A stretch of 64,000 bases of DNA from Labrys sedimenti (GTDB taxonomy: Bacteria; Pseudomonadota; Alphaproteobacteria; Rhizobiales; Labraceae). The notes under the pieces were generated by a model. That model was given only the letters and a program-made list of their open reading frames with translations, searched no databases and was not told the DNA's origin. Shown here one piece after another: positions 55,479 to 64,000 of the stretch (position 1 is its first letter; every line of letters begins with the position of its first letter). A program made the position numbers and the translations under genes. Location of the stretch: positions 248,001-312,000 of the forward strand of contig NZ_JAXOUF010000003.1 of NCBI RefSeq assembly GCF_034424805.1, given 5' to 3'.

Positions 55479-56456
55479 ATGTCTGGGAACGAGACCAAGA
55501 CCATTGCGATACTGGCCCTGCAGGGCGTGCAACTGCTCGACGTATCCGGGCCGATGGACGTCTTTGCCGAGGCCAACACGCAGGCTGGCCGGGAGGTCTA
55601 TCGCCTCCTTATCGCGTCCCGAAGCGAGGAGGCGATCCGCAGTTCCTCGGGCGCCCGCCTGCTGCCCGACATCGTGATCGGGGCGGAGAGCGGCGAGCCC
55701 GTCGATACGCTTCTCGTTGCCGGCAGCCCCAACGCAGCGGTGACCGAACCCGATGCGGCCGTGCTCGCCTGGCTGAAGCGGGTGGCTGCCACGACGCGGC
55801 GCTATGGTTCAGTCTGCGCCGGAGCCTTCGTCTTGGCCGCTGCCGGGTTGCTGGCGGGCCGGCGGGTCGCCACCCATTGGGCCGTGGCGGATCGTCTGGC
55901 CCGGGCCTATCCCGACATTGCCGTGGACCCCGACGCCATCCATATCCGCGACGGGCGGCTGCGTACCGCGGCCGGCGTGACGGCCGGGCTCGACCTTGCA
56001 CTGGCGCTAGTTGAGGAGGATCTGGGACGGGAAATCGCCATGCGCGTCGCCGCGCAACTGGTGATGTTCTTCAAGCGTCCCGGCGGCCAGATGCAGTTCA
56101 GCCGCCGCGAGGAAACCCTTCCCGCAGGACGCTCGGCGCTGCAGGAGCTCCAGCGCTGGGTGGCCGCCAATCCTGCCGAGCGGCACAGCGTCGCCAGCAT
56201 GGCCAGGCGCCTCAATCTGAGCCCACGTCATTTCGCCCGGGTCTTCGCCATGGAGGTCGGCGTGACGCCGGCAAGTTGGGTTGAGGCGGCGCGCATCTCC
56301 GCGGCCCGGCGCCTGCTGGAGACAGGTCAAAGCCCGCCCAAACAGGTGGCGGCGGCGTGTGGATTCGCCAATGCCGACGTGCTGCGCCGGGCCTTCATGC
56401 GGCATGTCGGCATCACGCCCGCCGATTATCGCAGGCGCTTCACGCCGGAGGATTGA
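55479..56456 (+). CDS. GlxA-family AraC-type regulator
   Basis: A 325-residue GlxA-type regulator: a DJ-1/PfpI-like domain in about residues 7-185 (ILALQGVQLLDVSGPMDVFA, and YGSVCAGAFVLAAAGLLAGR with the nucleophile-elbow Cys), then an AraC helix-turn-helix domain (SMARRLNLSPRHFARVFAME, ACGFANADVLRRAFMRH). The ATG at 55479 fits the family start; 55458 and 55464 are alternatives. Its neighbour is the divergent HD-domain gene, a pairing that suggests direct regulation. Confidence 0.88.
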   Translation: MSGNETKTIAILALQGVQLLDVSGPMDVFAEANTQAGREVYRLLIASRSEEAIRSSSGARLLPDIVIGAESGEPVDTLLVAGSPNAAVTEPDAAVLAWLKRVAATTRRYGSVCAGAFVLAAAGLLAGRRVATHWAVADRLARAYPDIAVDPDAIHIRDGRLRTAAGVTAGLDLALALVEEDLGREIAMRVAAQLVMFFKRPGGQMQFSRREETLPAGRSALQELQRWVAANPAERHSVASMARRLNLSPRHFARVFAMEVGVTPASWVEAARISAARRLLETGQSPPKQVAAACGFANADVLRRAFMRHVGITPADYRRRFTPED

Positions 56457-56573
56457 TCGACATCTTCGGCCTTGGCGGGGGAAAACGGCCGGCCGGGGTT
56501 TGCCTGGCTGCTGCCGGAAACGCTAAACGTTTCACCACTGCCGGATCATTGAGTCGGCGAGAAAGGGGGAAGC

Positions 56574-57560
56574 ATGGGCGAACAATTCGACATGTTTCGG
56601 ACCGAGGCGCTTCCGGAGAGGCGCCCACCGGCCACCCGGGCCAAGCGTGCCCTTCCCGCACCGGCCCGCCAGCACGAGGCGCTCGATGAGGCTGCCCTGG
56701 TCAGCATGTTGGAGGCAACCGGCCGCTACCGCATCCTGCGCAAACTGGAGCCGCGCTCCGTCATCCCGCGGGACAAGAGCCGGTTTCCGCGCCTGGCAGT
56801 CATCGTCGATACCGAGACCACCGGCCTCGACCATGAGAAGAACGAGATCATCGAGCTCGGCATGGTGGCGGTCACCTATGATCCGGCCGGCCAGGTCGGC
56901 GATGTCGTCGGCGTCTTCAATGCCCTGCGCCAGCCGGGGGAACCGATCCCGCCCGAGATCACCAGGCTGACCGGCATCACCGACGCCATGGTGGCCGGCA
57001 AGCATATCTCGCTGGCCGAAGTCGAGGCCTTCATCGAGCCCGCTGACCTCGTCATTGCGCATAATGCGCGGTTCGACCGTCCCTTCTGCGAACGCTTCGC
57101 GCCGGGGTTCTCGCCCAAGCCCTGGGCATGCTCGAATGTGGAGATCGCCTGGTCCGACCGTGGCTTCGAGGGCACCAAGCTCGGCTATCTCCTGGGACAA
57201 TCGGGCTATTTCCACAACGGGCATCGCGCGGTCGACGATTGCCATGCGCTGCTGGAGGTGCTTGTCCGGCCGAGCGGACCGGGCAGGACCGCCCCCTTCG
57301 CCGAACTGCTGAAGGCATCGGAACGGGCCCGGATCAGGATCTCGGCGACCAACAGTCCCTTCGACATGAAGGATCGGCTCAAGGCGCGCGGCTATCGCTG
57401 GAACGACGGCAGCAATGGCCAGCCCAAGAGCTGGTGGACCGAAGTCGGCGAAGAGGACGCGGAGGCGGAGCTGAAATTCCTCCGCGCCGAGATCTATCAA
57501 TGGCCGGAGGCCAGGCCTCTGACGCAGCGCCTGGCCGCGACGGATCGGTTCAAGGCCTAG
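56574..57560 (+). CDS. 3'-5' exonuclease (DnaQ-like, DEDDh)
   Basis: A 328-residue protein with a DEDDh exonuclease domain in about residues 75-245: ExoI VIVDTETTGLDHEKNEIIEL, ExoII VIAHNARFDRPFCERF, and ExoIII HRAVDDCHALLEVL, so the catalytic Asp, Glu, Asp, His and Asp are present. The C-terminal 80 residues include DMKDRLKARGYRWNDGSNG and SWWTEV, a segment seen with some phage- or repair-type exonucleases. It is 117 bases after the GlxA gene and convergent with galE. The biological role (proofreading, repair or RNA) is open. Confidence 0.85.
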   Translation: MGEQFDMFRTEALPERRPPATRAKRALPAPARQHEALDEAALVSMLEATGRYRILRKLEPRSVIPRDKSRFPRLAVIVDTETTGLDHEKNEIIELGMVAVTYDPAGQVGDVVGVFNALRQPGEPIPPEITRLTGITDAMVAGKHISLAEVEAFIEPADLVIAHNARFDRPFCERFAPGFSPKPWACSNVEIAWSDRGFEGTKLGYLLGQSGYFHNGHRAVDDCHALLEVLVRPSGPGRTAPFAELLKASERARIRISATNSPFDMKDRLKARGYRWNDGSNGQPKSWWTEVGEEDAEAELKFLRAEIYQWPEARPLTQRLAATDRFKA

Positions 57561-57601
57561 CCGGGTGGGCTTGCCCCTCCGGCTGCCTGTCTTCGGAGCG
57601 T

Positions 57602-58582
57602 TCAGGCCGCCAGATTGTGCCGGAACCAGGATACGGCGCTTCCCACGATGGTATCGATCTCGCGGTGCTGGGGATGCCAGCCCAGCAATTCGGCAGCCCT
57701 GGTGGCGGCGGCGTAGAGGCTGGCGGGGTCGCCGGGCCGCCGCGGCTGGAAGCGGATGTCGAGCTTGCGGCCGGTGCAGCGCTGCACAGCCTCGAGGATC
57801 TCGATCACCGAGGTGCCGATGCCGGTGCCGAGATTGAAGGCGGAGCTTTCGCCGCCCGCCTTGAGATAGTCGATGGCCCGCACATGGGCATCGGCGATAT
57901 CGGCGACATGCACATAGTCGCGGACGGCCGAACCGTCGGGCGTGGGATAGTCCCGGCCCAGCACGTTGAAGATGGGCCGATGGCTGAGGGCGGCCTGGAT
58001 GGCGAGCGGGATGACATGGGTTTCCGGCTCATGGCGCTCGCCCAGTTCGCCGTCGAGATCGGCGCCGGCGGCATTGAAATAGCGCATCGCCGCCCATTTC
58101 AAGCCATAGGCGGTGCCGTAGTCGGCCAGGGCATGCTCCACCGCCAGCTTGGTCGCGCCATAGGGGCTGATCGGATTGCGCGGTGCGCTCTCCAGGATCG
58201 GCAGGCAGGTGGGAATACCATAGGTCGCGCAGGTCGAGGACAGGATGAAGGTCTCGATCTCGTTCTGGCGTACGGCCTCGAGCAGGGTCAGCGAGCCTAT
58301 GACATTGTTGGAATAATATTTGGCGGGATCGGCGACGGATTCGCCCACCGTGGAACTGGCCGCGAAATGCATCACCGCTTCGGGCTTGTAGTGGGTGATC
58401 ACCTTGTTGAGGAAGGCGCTGTTGCGGATGTCGCCGACTTCCAGCGGTCCCCATTTGACCGCATCGGCATGGCCCAGAGAGAGATTGTCGACGACGACGG
58501 GGTCATAACCTGCCAGGGCCAGGGCCTTGCAGGCGTGGCTGCCGATGTAGCCGGCGCCACCAGTTACCAGAACACGAGTCAT
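57602..58582 (-). CDS. galE: UDP-glucose 4-epimerase GalE
   Basis: A 326-residue NAD-dependent epimerase that interconverts UDP-glucose and UDP-galactose for cell-surface glycans. It begins VLVTGGAGYIGSHACKALAL, then FILSSTCATYGIPT (catalytic Ser/Thr), YGATKLAVEH (Tyr and Lys) and RYFNAAGAD, all GalE landmarks. I start at 58582; 58594 and 58609 are alternatives. It is a single gene convergent with the exonuclease. The sugar genes earlier in the window do not include a galT or galK. Confidence 0.93.
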   Translation of the reverse strand: MTRVLVTGGAGYIGSHACKALALAGYDPVVVDNLSLGHADAVKWGPLEVGDIRNSAFLNKVITHYKPEAVMHFAASSTVGESVADPAKYYSNNVIGSLTLLEAVRQNEIETFILSSTCATYGIPTCLPILESAPRNPISPYGATKLAVEHALADYGTAYGLKWAAMRYFNAAGADLDGELGERHEPETHVIPLAIQAALSHRPIFNVLGRDYPTPDGSAVRDYVHVADIADAHVRAIDYLKAGGESSAFNLGTGIGTSVIEILEAVQRCTGRKLDIRFQPRRPGDPASLYAAATRAAELLGWHPQHREIDTIVGSAVSWFRHNLAA

Positions 58583-58885
58583 GTTGGTTCCCATACTTGC
58601 AGGGCTCAATCGGCCCGGTCCCGCGTATCGGGACTTCTCACCACGATTGGCCTGTCAGGTGCGTCATTGCTGTTAACCAAGATGTAACCCCAGATTGTGG
58701 GCGCGACTAGCTGGGAATGAGCGGTATTGCCGCACCGAAAGGATAGGGGGCTCACGCGTCGGCCCCCCTCCCAAAAGATTGAGCCACCCGCCCATTTCGG
58801 TGGCGGCGACGGGGCCGGCCTCCCAACGAGCGGGGCGGTGGGTCTTCCTGCAGATCGCGGGGGAATATGGAATCGCAGGGCGCCT
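58583..58885. other. Gap between galE and the beta-lactamase-like gene
   Basis: This 303-base gap holds the galE promoter on the minus strand. A GGGGG/CCCCC hairpin lies at about 58745-58767 with CTCACGCGTCGG between, possibly ending the beta-lactamase-like transcript. No coding sequence is supported and I see no other feature. Confidence 0.5.
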
Positions 58886-60016
58886 TTAGCCGTAAACGGC
58901 CGCACGGAGGGCATCGGGATAGGCACCGCCGACACCCGCGGCCGCCGTGTTGGTGAACATGACCATCGAAAGCTTGCGTGCGGGATCCACGAACCAGCTG
59001 TGACCATAGACGCCGCCCCATTGCCAGCATCCGGGCGAGCCGGGCATGCCGGCAAGGGCGGGATCGCGCAGGATCGACCAGCCGAGGCTGAAGCCGCAGC
59101 CGGGGTCCTCGATGGCGAGATCGGCGACCGCATCCTCGCTCAGGAGGCGCTGGCTTTCCGGGGAGAGAATCGGCGCCCCACCGCTGCGGACCGCTTCGAG
59201 AAAGGTGAGGAAGTCACCGGCGGTGCCCACCATGCCGGCGCCGCCGGAGGGGAAGGACGTGGGGTCGAAAGCCCGCTGCGGCGCGAAGGTGAGCCACCAG
59301 CCATTGTGGCATACACGCTGGATCTCGCCCATGCGCACCGGGCGAGGCACGCCATCGGCATAGGCGGTCGCCAGGCGGTGGGGCTTGCTGGCCACGAATT
59401 CGGTGTCGGCCATGCCGAGCGGCCCGGTGACGCGTTCGGCCACGATCTCGGGCAGGCTCTTGCCGGCGGCCTTCTCCATCAGCCCGCCCAGCACGTCGAT
59501 CGCCACCGAATAGCGCCAGGCGCTGCCGGGCGCGAAGGCCAATGGTTGGGCCGCGATCTTGTCGAGATTCTCCGCCATGCCGCGGCCGAGCCGGTCGAGA
59601 CCGCTGGAGATGTCGGCATCGTCGCCGTAGTCATAGCTCAGGCCGGCCGTATGGCTGAGGAGATGACGCACGGTGATCACCGGCTCCCTGCCATCGGGGA
59701 GCCTGGGGCGGAACGTCGGAAGGTGATGGGTCACGGGCTCGTCGAGGCTGAGTTGCCCGGCCTCGACCAGCGCCAGCGCGGCGGCGGCCACCATCGGCTT
59801 GGTCACCGAGGCGAGGCGGAAGATGGTGTCCCCGGCCATCGGCACGCCGGCTTCGCGATCGGCGTGGCCAGCGGCACGGCGATAGACGATCTCGCCCGCC
59901 TCGGCCGCCAGCACCACGGTGCCGACGATGCGTTCCTCGGCGATGGCGGCGTCGATCACGGCATCGAGGCGCTCCATACGGGCTTGGCTGATGGCGGGGG
60001 AAGGCTGGCCGTGCAT
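58886..60016 (-). CDS. Serine beta-lactamase-like hydrolase
   Basis: A 376-residue protein of the class C beta-lactamase/PBP-like family. The SxxK motif is SVTKPM (Ser about residue 69), the second motif is a Tyr in LSYDYG or YSVAID, and the third is YGHSWF near the end. No signal peptide is visible, so it is probably cytoplasmic, and such proteins are usually esterases or amidases rather than true beta-lactamases. I start at 60016, 8 bases after GGAG. The alpha/beta hydrolase lies upstream on the same strand. Confidence 0.82.
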   Translation of the reverse strand: MHGQPSPAISQARMERLDAVIDAAIAEERIVGTVVLAAEAGEIVYRRAAGHADREAGVPMAGDTIFRLASVTKPMVAAAALALVEAGQLSLDEPVTHHLPTFRPRLPDGREPVITVRHLLSHTAGLSYDYGDDADISSGLDRLGRGMAENLDKIAAQPLAFAPGSAWRYSVAIDVLGGLMEKAAGKSLPEIVAERVTGPLGMADTEFVASKPHRLATAYADGVPRPVRMGEIQRVCHNGWWLTFAPQRAFDPTSFPSGGAGMVGTAGDFLTFLEAVRSGGAPILSPESQRLLSEDAVADLAIEDPGCGFSLGWSILRDPALAGMPGSPGCWQWGGVYGHSWFVDPARKLSMVMFTNTAAAGVGGAYPDALRAAVYG

Positions 60017-60102
60017 GGGGAAGCTCCGAAGCGGGATGGTGCCGGACAATCGGCAACAAACCCGCTTCTTTCAAGCCCCTTTCCGGGGGCACCCCGCGGC
60101 GG

Positions 60103-61044
60103 TCACTTGCCGGCCTGGTCGCTCCAATTGGCGTTCTCGCTCTTGCCATCGAGGAAGGGCAGGGCGGCAGCCGTGAGCTGCGGCGACAGGAAGATGTCGT
60201 AGTGGGTCAGGCCCGGCAGGATGGCGAGGCGGTTCCTGGCCATGTGCTCGCGCTGCCAGCCGGCATCGCGCAGTCCGCCGCCGAGAAGCTGGTAGAACTT
60301 GACCACATGCTCGGGGCGGTACATGTCGCTGTCGCCAAAAATCAGCATCACCGGCATGGTCAGCTTCGGCACGTCGGACGACCAGTCATATGGCTTGCGC
60401 ATCAGCGCGCCCATGGCGTCGAGCAGGCGCGGGAATTCGGCCGGATCGGGCGCGACCTTGACATAGGACTGGTACATCGGCGTGGCCTTCATCATCTCGG
60501 CCATGCCGGCGCCGACCTGGGCCTGCATCGGCAGCATTTCGGGATAGAAGCCGTCCTGGGCGAAGCCCGCCGAGACCAGCACGAGCCGGCGCACCTTGTC
60601 GGGATGCTGGGCTGCGAGCTGGAAGGCGACGCCGCCGCCCATGGAGTACCCGAACACGTCGACCTGGCCATAGCCGAGCTTGGCGAGGATCTGGCCCATA
60701 TCGTCGCCCATGGCCTTGAGGTCGATCGGGCGCGTGCCGAGCGGCGTGCGACCATGGCCCTGGAGATCGACGGCGATGATCTGGCGGTGAGCTGTGAACA
60801 CCGGCATGACGGGCTGGAACATGTCGATCGAGCCGAGGCCCCCATGCAGCAGGAGGAGCGGTTCGCCGCTGCCGCGGATCTCGTAGTAATAGTTCACGCC
60901 GCCGGCCTCGACATGGCCGCTCTTCACCGGTGCCTGTTCGGTCGTCGTCTCAGTTGCCGCCACGACGCCCGCGGTGGCGGCCAGGCTACCGGCACCGACC
61001 ACGAGGGCAACCAGCAGGGATTTCAGGATGGAGGCTTTCGGCAT
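60103..61044 (-). CDS. Exported alpha/beta hydrolase
   Basis: A 313-residue hydrolase with a signal peptide or anchor at about residues 7-30. The fold is clear: LLLLHGGLGSIDMF (oxyanion), VDLQGHGRTPLG, nucleophile elbow FGYSMGGGVAF (Ser about residue 134), Asp in IFGDSDMYRP, and His in GLTHYDIFLSP. The catalytic triad is thus complete. The substrate is unknown; similar proteins act as esterases. It could share a transcript with the beta-lactamase-like gene 86 bases downstream. Confidence 0.85.
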   Translation of the reverse strand: MPKASILKSLLVALVVGAGSLAATAGVVAATETTTEQAPVKSGHVEAGGVNYYYEIRGSGEPLLLLHGGLGSIDMFQPVMPVFTAHRQIIAVDLQGHGRTPLGTRPIDLKAMGDDMGQILAKLGYGQVDVFGYSMGGGVAFQLAAQHPDKVRRLVLVSAGFAQDGFYPEMLPMQAQVGAGMAEMMKATPMYQSYVKVAPDPAEFPRLLDAMGALMRKPYDWSSDVPKLTMPVMLIFGDSDMYRPEHVVKFYQLLGGGLRDAGWQREHMARNRLAILPGLTHYDIFLSPQLTAAALPFLDGKSENANWSDQAGK

Positions 61045-61501
61045 GGTTCGTCACTCCTGTCTCGACGGATGGGGTCGATGTTTTCCGATTTTTCGCCGCG
61101 CGAGCCGTTCTGTGCTCGTGGGGTGTCGGGCAGAGGACGCCGGCAGGCGGGTCTGGCCGACATCGAACGAATGATTTTTTACGCGGAGCGGCTGGCCGGC
61201 CGGGGGAGGAATCAAGGAGTGAGTCGATTTGAGACGGACTGTGGCGATTTTGCTCTATCGAAGGAGCGACAAGCGGTGTTATAAATCCGTACAAGATGCT
61301 AACTGTATGGCTCTGTTGAATTTTTTGTTTCCGATCCGGTTAAGTGAAATAGCCGGCTCGAAGCAAGGCGAGCGGCTTGGTCAAGACCAAAATTCGTGTG
61401 ATGCAGGTCGTTGACGCAGGCCGGTGTTTCACGTTGATCTCACGCCGAACGCAGACAGTGCCGCCGGGACGCGCCTGGGCCGGGGAACAAGGTAGGTCGA
61501 C
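61045..61501. other. Gap with an A/T-richer middle
   Basis: This 457-base gap has G+C-poor DNA at about 61240-61420, unlike the flanks. No supported gene or hairpin is seen. A GGCTCTGTTG sequence at about 61308 resembles ends of some IS6-like elements, but there is no partner or transposase. It could be a remnant of inserted DNA or a promoter region for the small gene that follows. Confidence 0.4.
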
Positions 61502-61738
61502 ATGATGGATGATATCGATGACCTCGAGGGCAAGAGTGGAGCGATCGAAGCACCGGTGCTGACCAGCCTGCTGCGCCTCGCCTCACCCCCTAGCGGTCGT
61601 TTCGTGCTCGCCGAGTTCCATTTCGACGGGGACGCCGTCCTGAAGGTGCCCCTCTCGCCTGAAGCCGCCGAGGCCCTGCACACCGCACTCGGCCTCTGGC
61701 TTGCCACCACCGGCGGCTGTCCCCCGGTACGGCACTAG
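61502..61738 (+). CDS. Small hypothetical protein upstream of hemC
   Basis: A 78-residue protein that I do not recognise. It has the segments RFVLAEFHFDGDAVLKVPLS then PEAAEALHTALGLWLATT, a strand-helix layout of acidic character, and no membrane segment. The base-composition pattern favours real coding. A start one codon later is possible. It lies 166 bases before hemC and after an A/T-richer gap. No function is suggested. Confidence 0.5.
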   Translation: MMDDIDDLEGKSGAIEAPVLTSLLRLASPPSGRFVLAEFHFDGDAVLKVPLSPEAAEALHTALGLWLATTGGCPPVRH

Positions 61739-61904
61739 CGGAATCACCGTTGCAGCTTCTTCCGGATGTCGACGCGCCGAGCGATGTCCAGGGCATAACG
61801 CCCACCGTCATGCAGGCTTTGTGATCTTCCTCCATAAGGTCGCCTTTGACTCCCCCAACCTCCGGCGCTAAGCAGCCGCGAGCTGTTTGGGAAAAATATC
61901 GATC

Positions 61905-62825
61905 GTGTCCATTCTGTTGCGCCTCGGCACGCGAGGCAGTCCGCTTGCATTGGCGCAGGCCCGGCAGACGCAGGCCCTGCTGGCCGGTCTCCTGGAGATC
62001 GCGCCCGAGCGTATCGAGATCCGGGTGATCAAGACCTCCGGCGACATGATCCGCGACCGGCCTTTGTCGGAAGTGGGCGGCAAGGGGCTGTTCACCAAGG
62101 AGATCGAGCGGGCGCTGGAAGACGGCGAGGTCGATATCGGCGTGCACTCGTCCAAGGACATGCCGACGATATTGCCCGATGGCCTCATGCTGGCGGGCTT
62201 CCTGGAGCGTGAGGATGTCCGCGATGCCCTGATCGCGCCCGGCATCACCTCCTTTGCCGAGCTGCCACAAGGCGCCGTGGTTGGCACGGCGGCGCTGCGG
62301 CGCCAGGCTCAGGTCAAGCATCTCAGGCCAGACCTCCAGACCGTGCTGTTCCGCGGCAATGTCGAGACGCGCCTGCGCAAGCTTGCCGAGGGGCAGGCCG
62401 ATGCCACGCTGCTGGCCGTGGCCGGCCTGAAGCGGCTCGGCCTTATTGCCCATGCCAGCGCCATCCTGTCGGAAGAAGATTTCCTGCCGGCCGTCGGCCA
62501 GGGCGCGATCTGCCTGGAAACCCGGGCTGACGATGGCGAGACCATTCGCCGTGTCGCCGGTATCGACCACCGCGACACCCACCTTGCCGTGACGCTGGAG
62601 CGGGCCTTCCTCGCCGTGCTGGACGGCTCCTGCCGCACGCCGATCGCCGGCCACGCGGTGGTGGAGGGGGATGCCATCCGCTTTCGCGGCCTCATCCTCA
62701 AGCCGGATGGCAGCCAAGTGCACGAGGCCCGGCGCAGCGGTAGCGTGGCCGATGCGGAAGCGCTGGGGCGTTCGGCTGGCGAGGAGCTGCGTGCATTGGG
62801 CGGCGAAGGATTCTTTGCCGGCTGA
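61905..62825 (+). CDS. hemC: Porphobilinogen deaminase HemC
   Basis: A 306-residue enzyme that joins four porphobilinogens into hydroxymethylbilane in haem synthesis. It begins LRLGTRGSPLALAQARQTQA, has the domain-1 segment IKTSGDMIRDRPLSEVGGKG and SSKDMPTILPDG, and the Cys binding the dipyrromethane cofactor in DGSCRTPIAGH (about residue 243). I start at the GTG at 61905, since upstream codons give non-family residues. hemD follows after 64 bases. Confidence 0.95.
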   Translation: MSILLRLGTRGSPLALAQARQTQALLAGLLEIAPERIEIRVIKTSGDMIRDRPLSEVGGKGLFTKEIERALEDGEVDIGVHSSKDMPTILPDGLMLAGFLEREDVRDALIAPGITSFAELPQGAVVGTAALRRQAQVKHLRPDLQTVLFRGNVETRLRKLAEGQADATLLAVAGLKRLGLIAHASAILSEEDFLPAVGQGAICLETRADDGETIRRVAGIDHRDTHLAVTLERAFLAVLDGSCRTPIAGHAVVEGDAIRFRGLILKPDGSQVHEARRSGSVADAEALGRSAGEELRALGGEGFFAG

Positions 62826-62889
62826 TTGCCGGAATGCCTCCTTGCCGCGCAGACCGCGCGACCGGCGGCTTTTCGGCGGAGGGATGATC

Positions 62890-63591
62890 ATGGCGCGCAT
62901 ACTCGTCACCCGACCGATCGAGGAGGCAAGGCAGACGGCGCAGGCGCTTGCGCTTCTGGGCCATGAGCCGGTGATCGAGCCGATGCTGGAGATCGTGTTC
63001 GGCGGCGATGCGCTGCCGGCCGGGCGTTTCGATGCCCTCATCGTCACCAGCGGCAACGCCCTGGCGGCCCTTTACGAGAGGCCGGAGTTCCATGGCCTGA
63101 CCGCCACGCCGCTGATCGCGGTCGGCCGCCGTACCGGGGCCGTCGCCCGCGCCATGGGCTTTGAGGATGTCGAGACCTTCGGGCGCGATGTCGCCAGCCT
63201 GATTTGCCATGTCCGGCAGGCCTGGCGCGAACCGCACCGGGCTCTCTATTTGGCCGGGGCCGACCGCACCGCCGATCTCGTCGGGGCCCTGGGGGGAATG
63301 GGGCACCGCATCGAACTCGCCGTCGTCTATACAGCGCACCAGGCGGCGCGATTCCGGCCCGAGATCGCGGCTGCGCTGGCCCAGGGCAAGCTCGACGGCG
63401 TGCTGCATTACTCCGCGCGGACGGCCGAGGCCTTCATCGCCTGCGCCGGTGGCGCCGAGGCCGTGGCGCGCCTGCCGGTGCGGCATCTGTGCCTGTCGCG
63501 CAAGGTGGCCGAAGTGATATCGGCCACCGGTGCCGCCGAGGTCGCCTTTCCGGCGCGCCCGGAGGAGGATGCGCTGCTGGCGTTGATCTGA
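62890..63591 (+). CDS. hemD: Uroporphyrinogen-III synthase HemD
   Basis: A 233-residue HemD, closing hydroxymethylbilane to uroporphyrinogen III. It begins ARILVTRPIEEARQTAQALA and has FDALIVTSGNALAAL, LIAVGRRTGAVARAMGF, LYLAGADRTADL, and LDGVLHYSARTAEAFIACA, matching the two-domain family. The ATG at 62890 lies 6 bases after GGAGGG. The family is weakly conserved, so position after hemC is important evidence. In many alphaproteobacteria a further membrane gene follows hemD; here an amidohydrolase gene converges on it. Confidence 0.88.
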   Translation: MARILVTRPIEEARQTAQALALLGHEPVIEPMLEIVFGGDALPAGRFDALIVTSGNALAALYERPEFHGLTATPLIAVGRRTGAVARAMGFEDVETFGRDVASLICHVRQAWREPHRALYLAGADRTADLVGALGGMGHRIELAVVYTAHQAARFRPEIAAALAQGKLDGVLHYSARTAEAFIACAGGAEAVARLPVRHLCLSRKVAEVISATGAAEVAFPARPEEDALLALI

Positions 63592-63627
63592 GCGCTTCCC
63601 CGGCTCGCGCGTTGGCGCAAGCTGCGA

Positions 63628-64000
63628 TCAGCGGCCCTGGCTCGAATGCAGGTGTTCGGGCAGGATTTCCGGCGGAATCGGGCTTTCGAAGGGCCGGCCA
63701 CCGGTGCGCCGCTTGAGTTCGGCCTTCGCCCTGGCGATCAGGTCCGGCTTGCTCAAGCAGTCGGCGGCCGTGCTGGCAAGCGCCTTCGCGGCCGCGACCA
63801 TGCCCTTGTGGGCCGCCGGCTCCAGGCCTTGCGTCACCAATTGCCAGCTGTGGAAAGGAGTGCCGATCGCAAAGCAGGCGGTGTGGCACTGTACCGTCGG
63901 CGCAATCCAGCTGACATCGCCGACATCCGTGCTGCCCATCTGCACGCTGGCATGCCTGGCCATGGGCAGGATGCCTTCGTGCAGGCTGTGGGCGGCCAGG
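63628..64000 (-). CDS. M20-family amidohydrolase, C-terminal part
   Basis: Only the last 124 residues are in the window; the frame continues past the right edge. The segment STDVGDVSWIAPTVQCHTA followed by GTPFHSWQLVTQG is typical of the M20 amidohydrolases of the p-aminobenzoyl-glutamate hydrolase AbgB type, where the Asp and His contribute to the metal centre. The tail PFESPIPPEILPEHLH also fits. Substrate cannot be judged from this part. It converges with hemD, with 36 bases between stops. Confidence 0.8.
   Translation of the reverse strand, partial: LAAHSLHEGILPMARHASVQMGSTDVGDVSWIAPTVQCHTACFAIGTPFHSWQLVTQGLEPAAHKGMVAAAKALASTAADCLSKPDLIARAKAELKRRTGGRPFESPIPPEILPEHLHSSQGR

Noticed and set aside
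61308..61345. GGCTCTGTTG resembling the end of an IS6-like insertion sequence
   Set aside because: No matching opposite end, target duplication or transposase is present.

Overview
The window reads as about 65% G+C DNA from an alphaproteobacterium, most likely of the order Hyphomicrobiales (Rhizobiales). This rests on a TrbB-to-TrbI conjugation operon of the type common in that group, the GC-rich palindromic intergenic repeats (notably at 38783-38900), and the pairing of tsaD/gpsA with hemC/hemD. I cannot fix the genus from sequence alone.

Positions 1 to about 19.66 kb are the right part of an integrative and conjugative element (ICE). It starts with a lower-GC cargo block (SnoaL-like protein, DUF1304 membrane protein, SDR dehydrogenase, LysR regulator), then an XRE regulator with a decayed second copy beside it. 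The conjugation module follows: coupling protein TraG, a ribbon-helix-helix protein, and a complete mating-pair-formation operon trbB-C-D-E-J-K-L-F-G-I with DUF2274, most genes overlapping by 1-4 bases. At the end are a TumE-like toxin with a winged-helix partner and a large serine recombinase. The recombinase frame runs into the 3' half of a tRNA-Ser(GGA) gene on the other strand, so that tRNA is the probable integration site. No relaxase, replication or partition gene is visible, so the left part of the element lies outside the window.

From 19.74 kb on the DNA looks chromosomal. 20-30 kb: msrA, an orphan modA behind a near-consensus ModE operator, a TetR regulator overlapping a DHA2-type MFS pump, and an MdtA/MdtB-like RND adaptor and pump. 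The adaptor carries an in-frame insertion made of two perfect or near-perfect hairpins. 30-36 kb: acetyl-CoA synthetase, a DUF4241 protein, a CLC channel and a secreted hydrolase. 36-40 kb: a ketouronate module (GntR regulator with a 20-bp palindrome at its start, kduI, kduD, kdgT). 40-49.4 kb: a VanW-glycosyltransferase fusion, then a sugar ABC operon (binding protein, two permeases, ATPase) ending in a Gfo/Idh/MocA plus aldo-keto reductase fusion, with a divergent AraC regulator.

49.5-64 kb: a Bcr/CflA MFS pump, xerC, a RidA protein, gpsA and tsaD, then about 7 kb of mixed genes (HD-domain protein with a divergent GlxA-type regulator, DEDDh exonuclease, galE, a serine beta-lactamase-like protein, an alpha/beta hydrolase). 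Last come hemC, hemD and the 3' end of an M20 amidohydrolase.

Dispersed palindromic repeats are the most striking non-genic feature. They sit in most larger gaps, between genes of operons, over the stop codon of xerC, and inside the RND adaptor gene.
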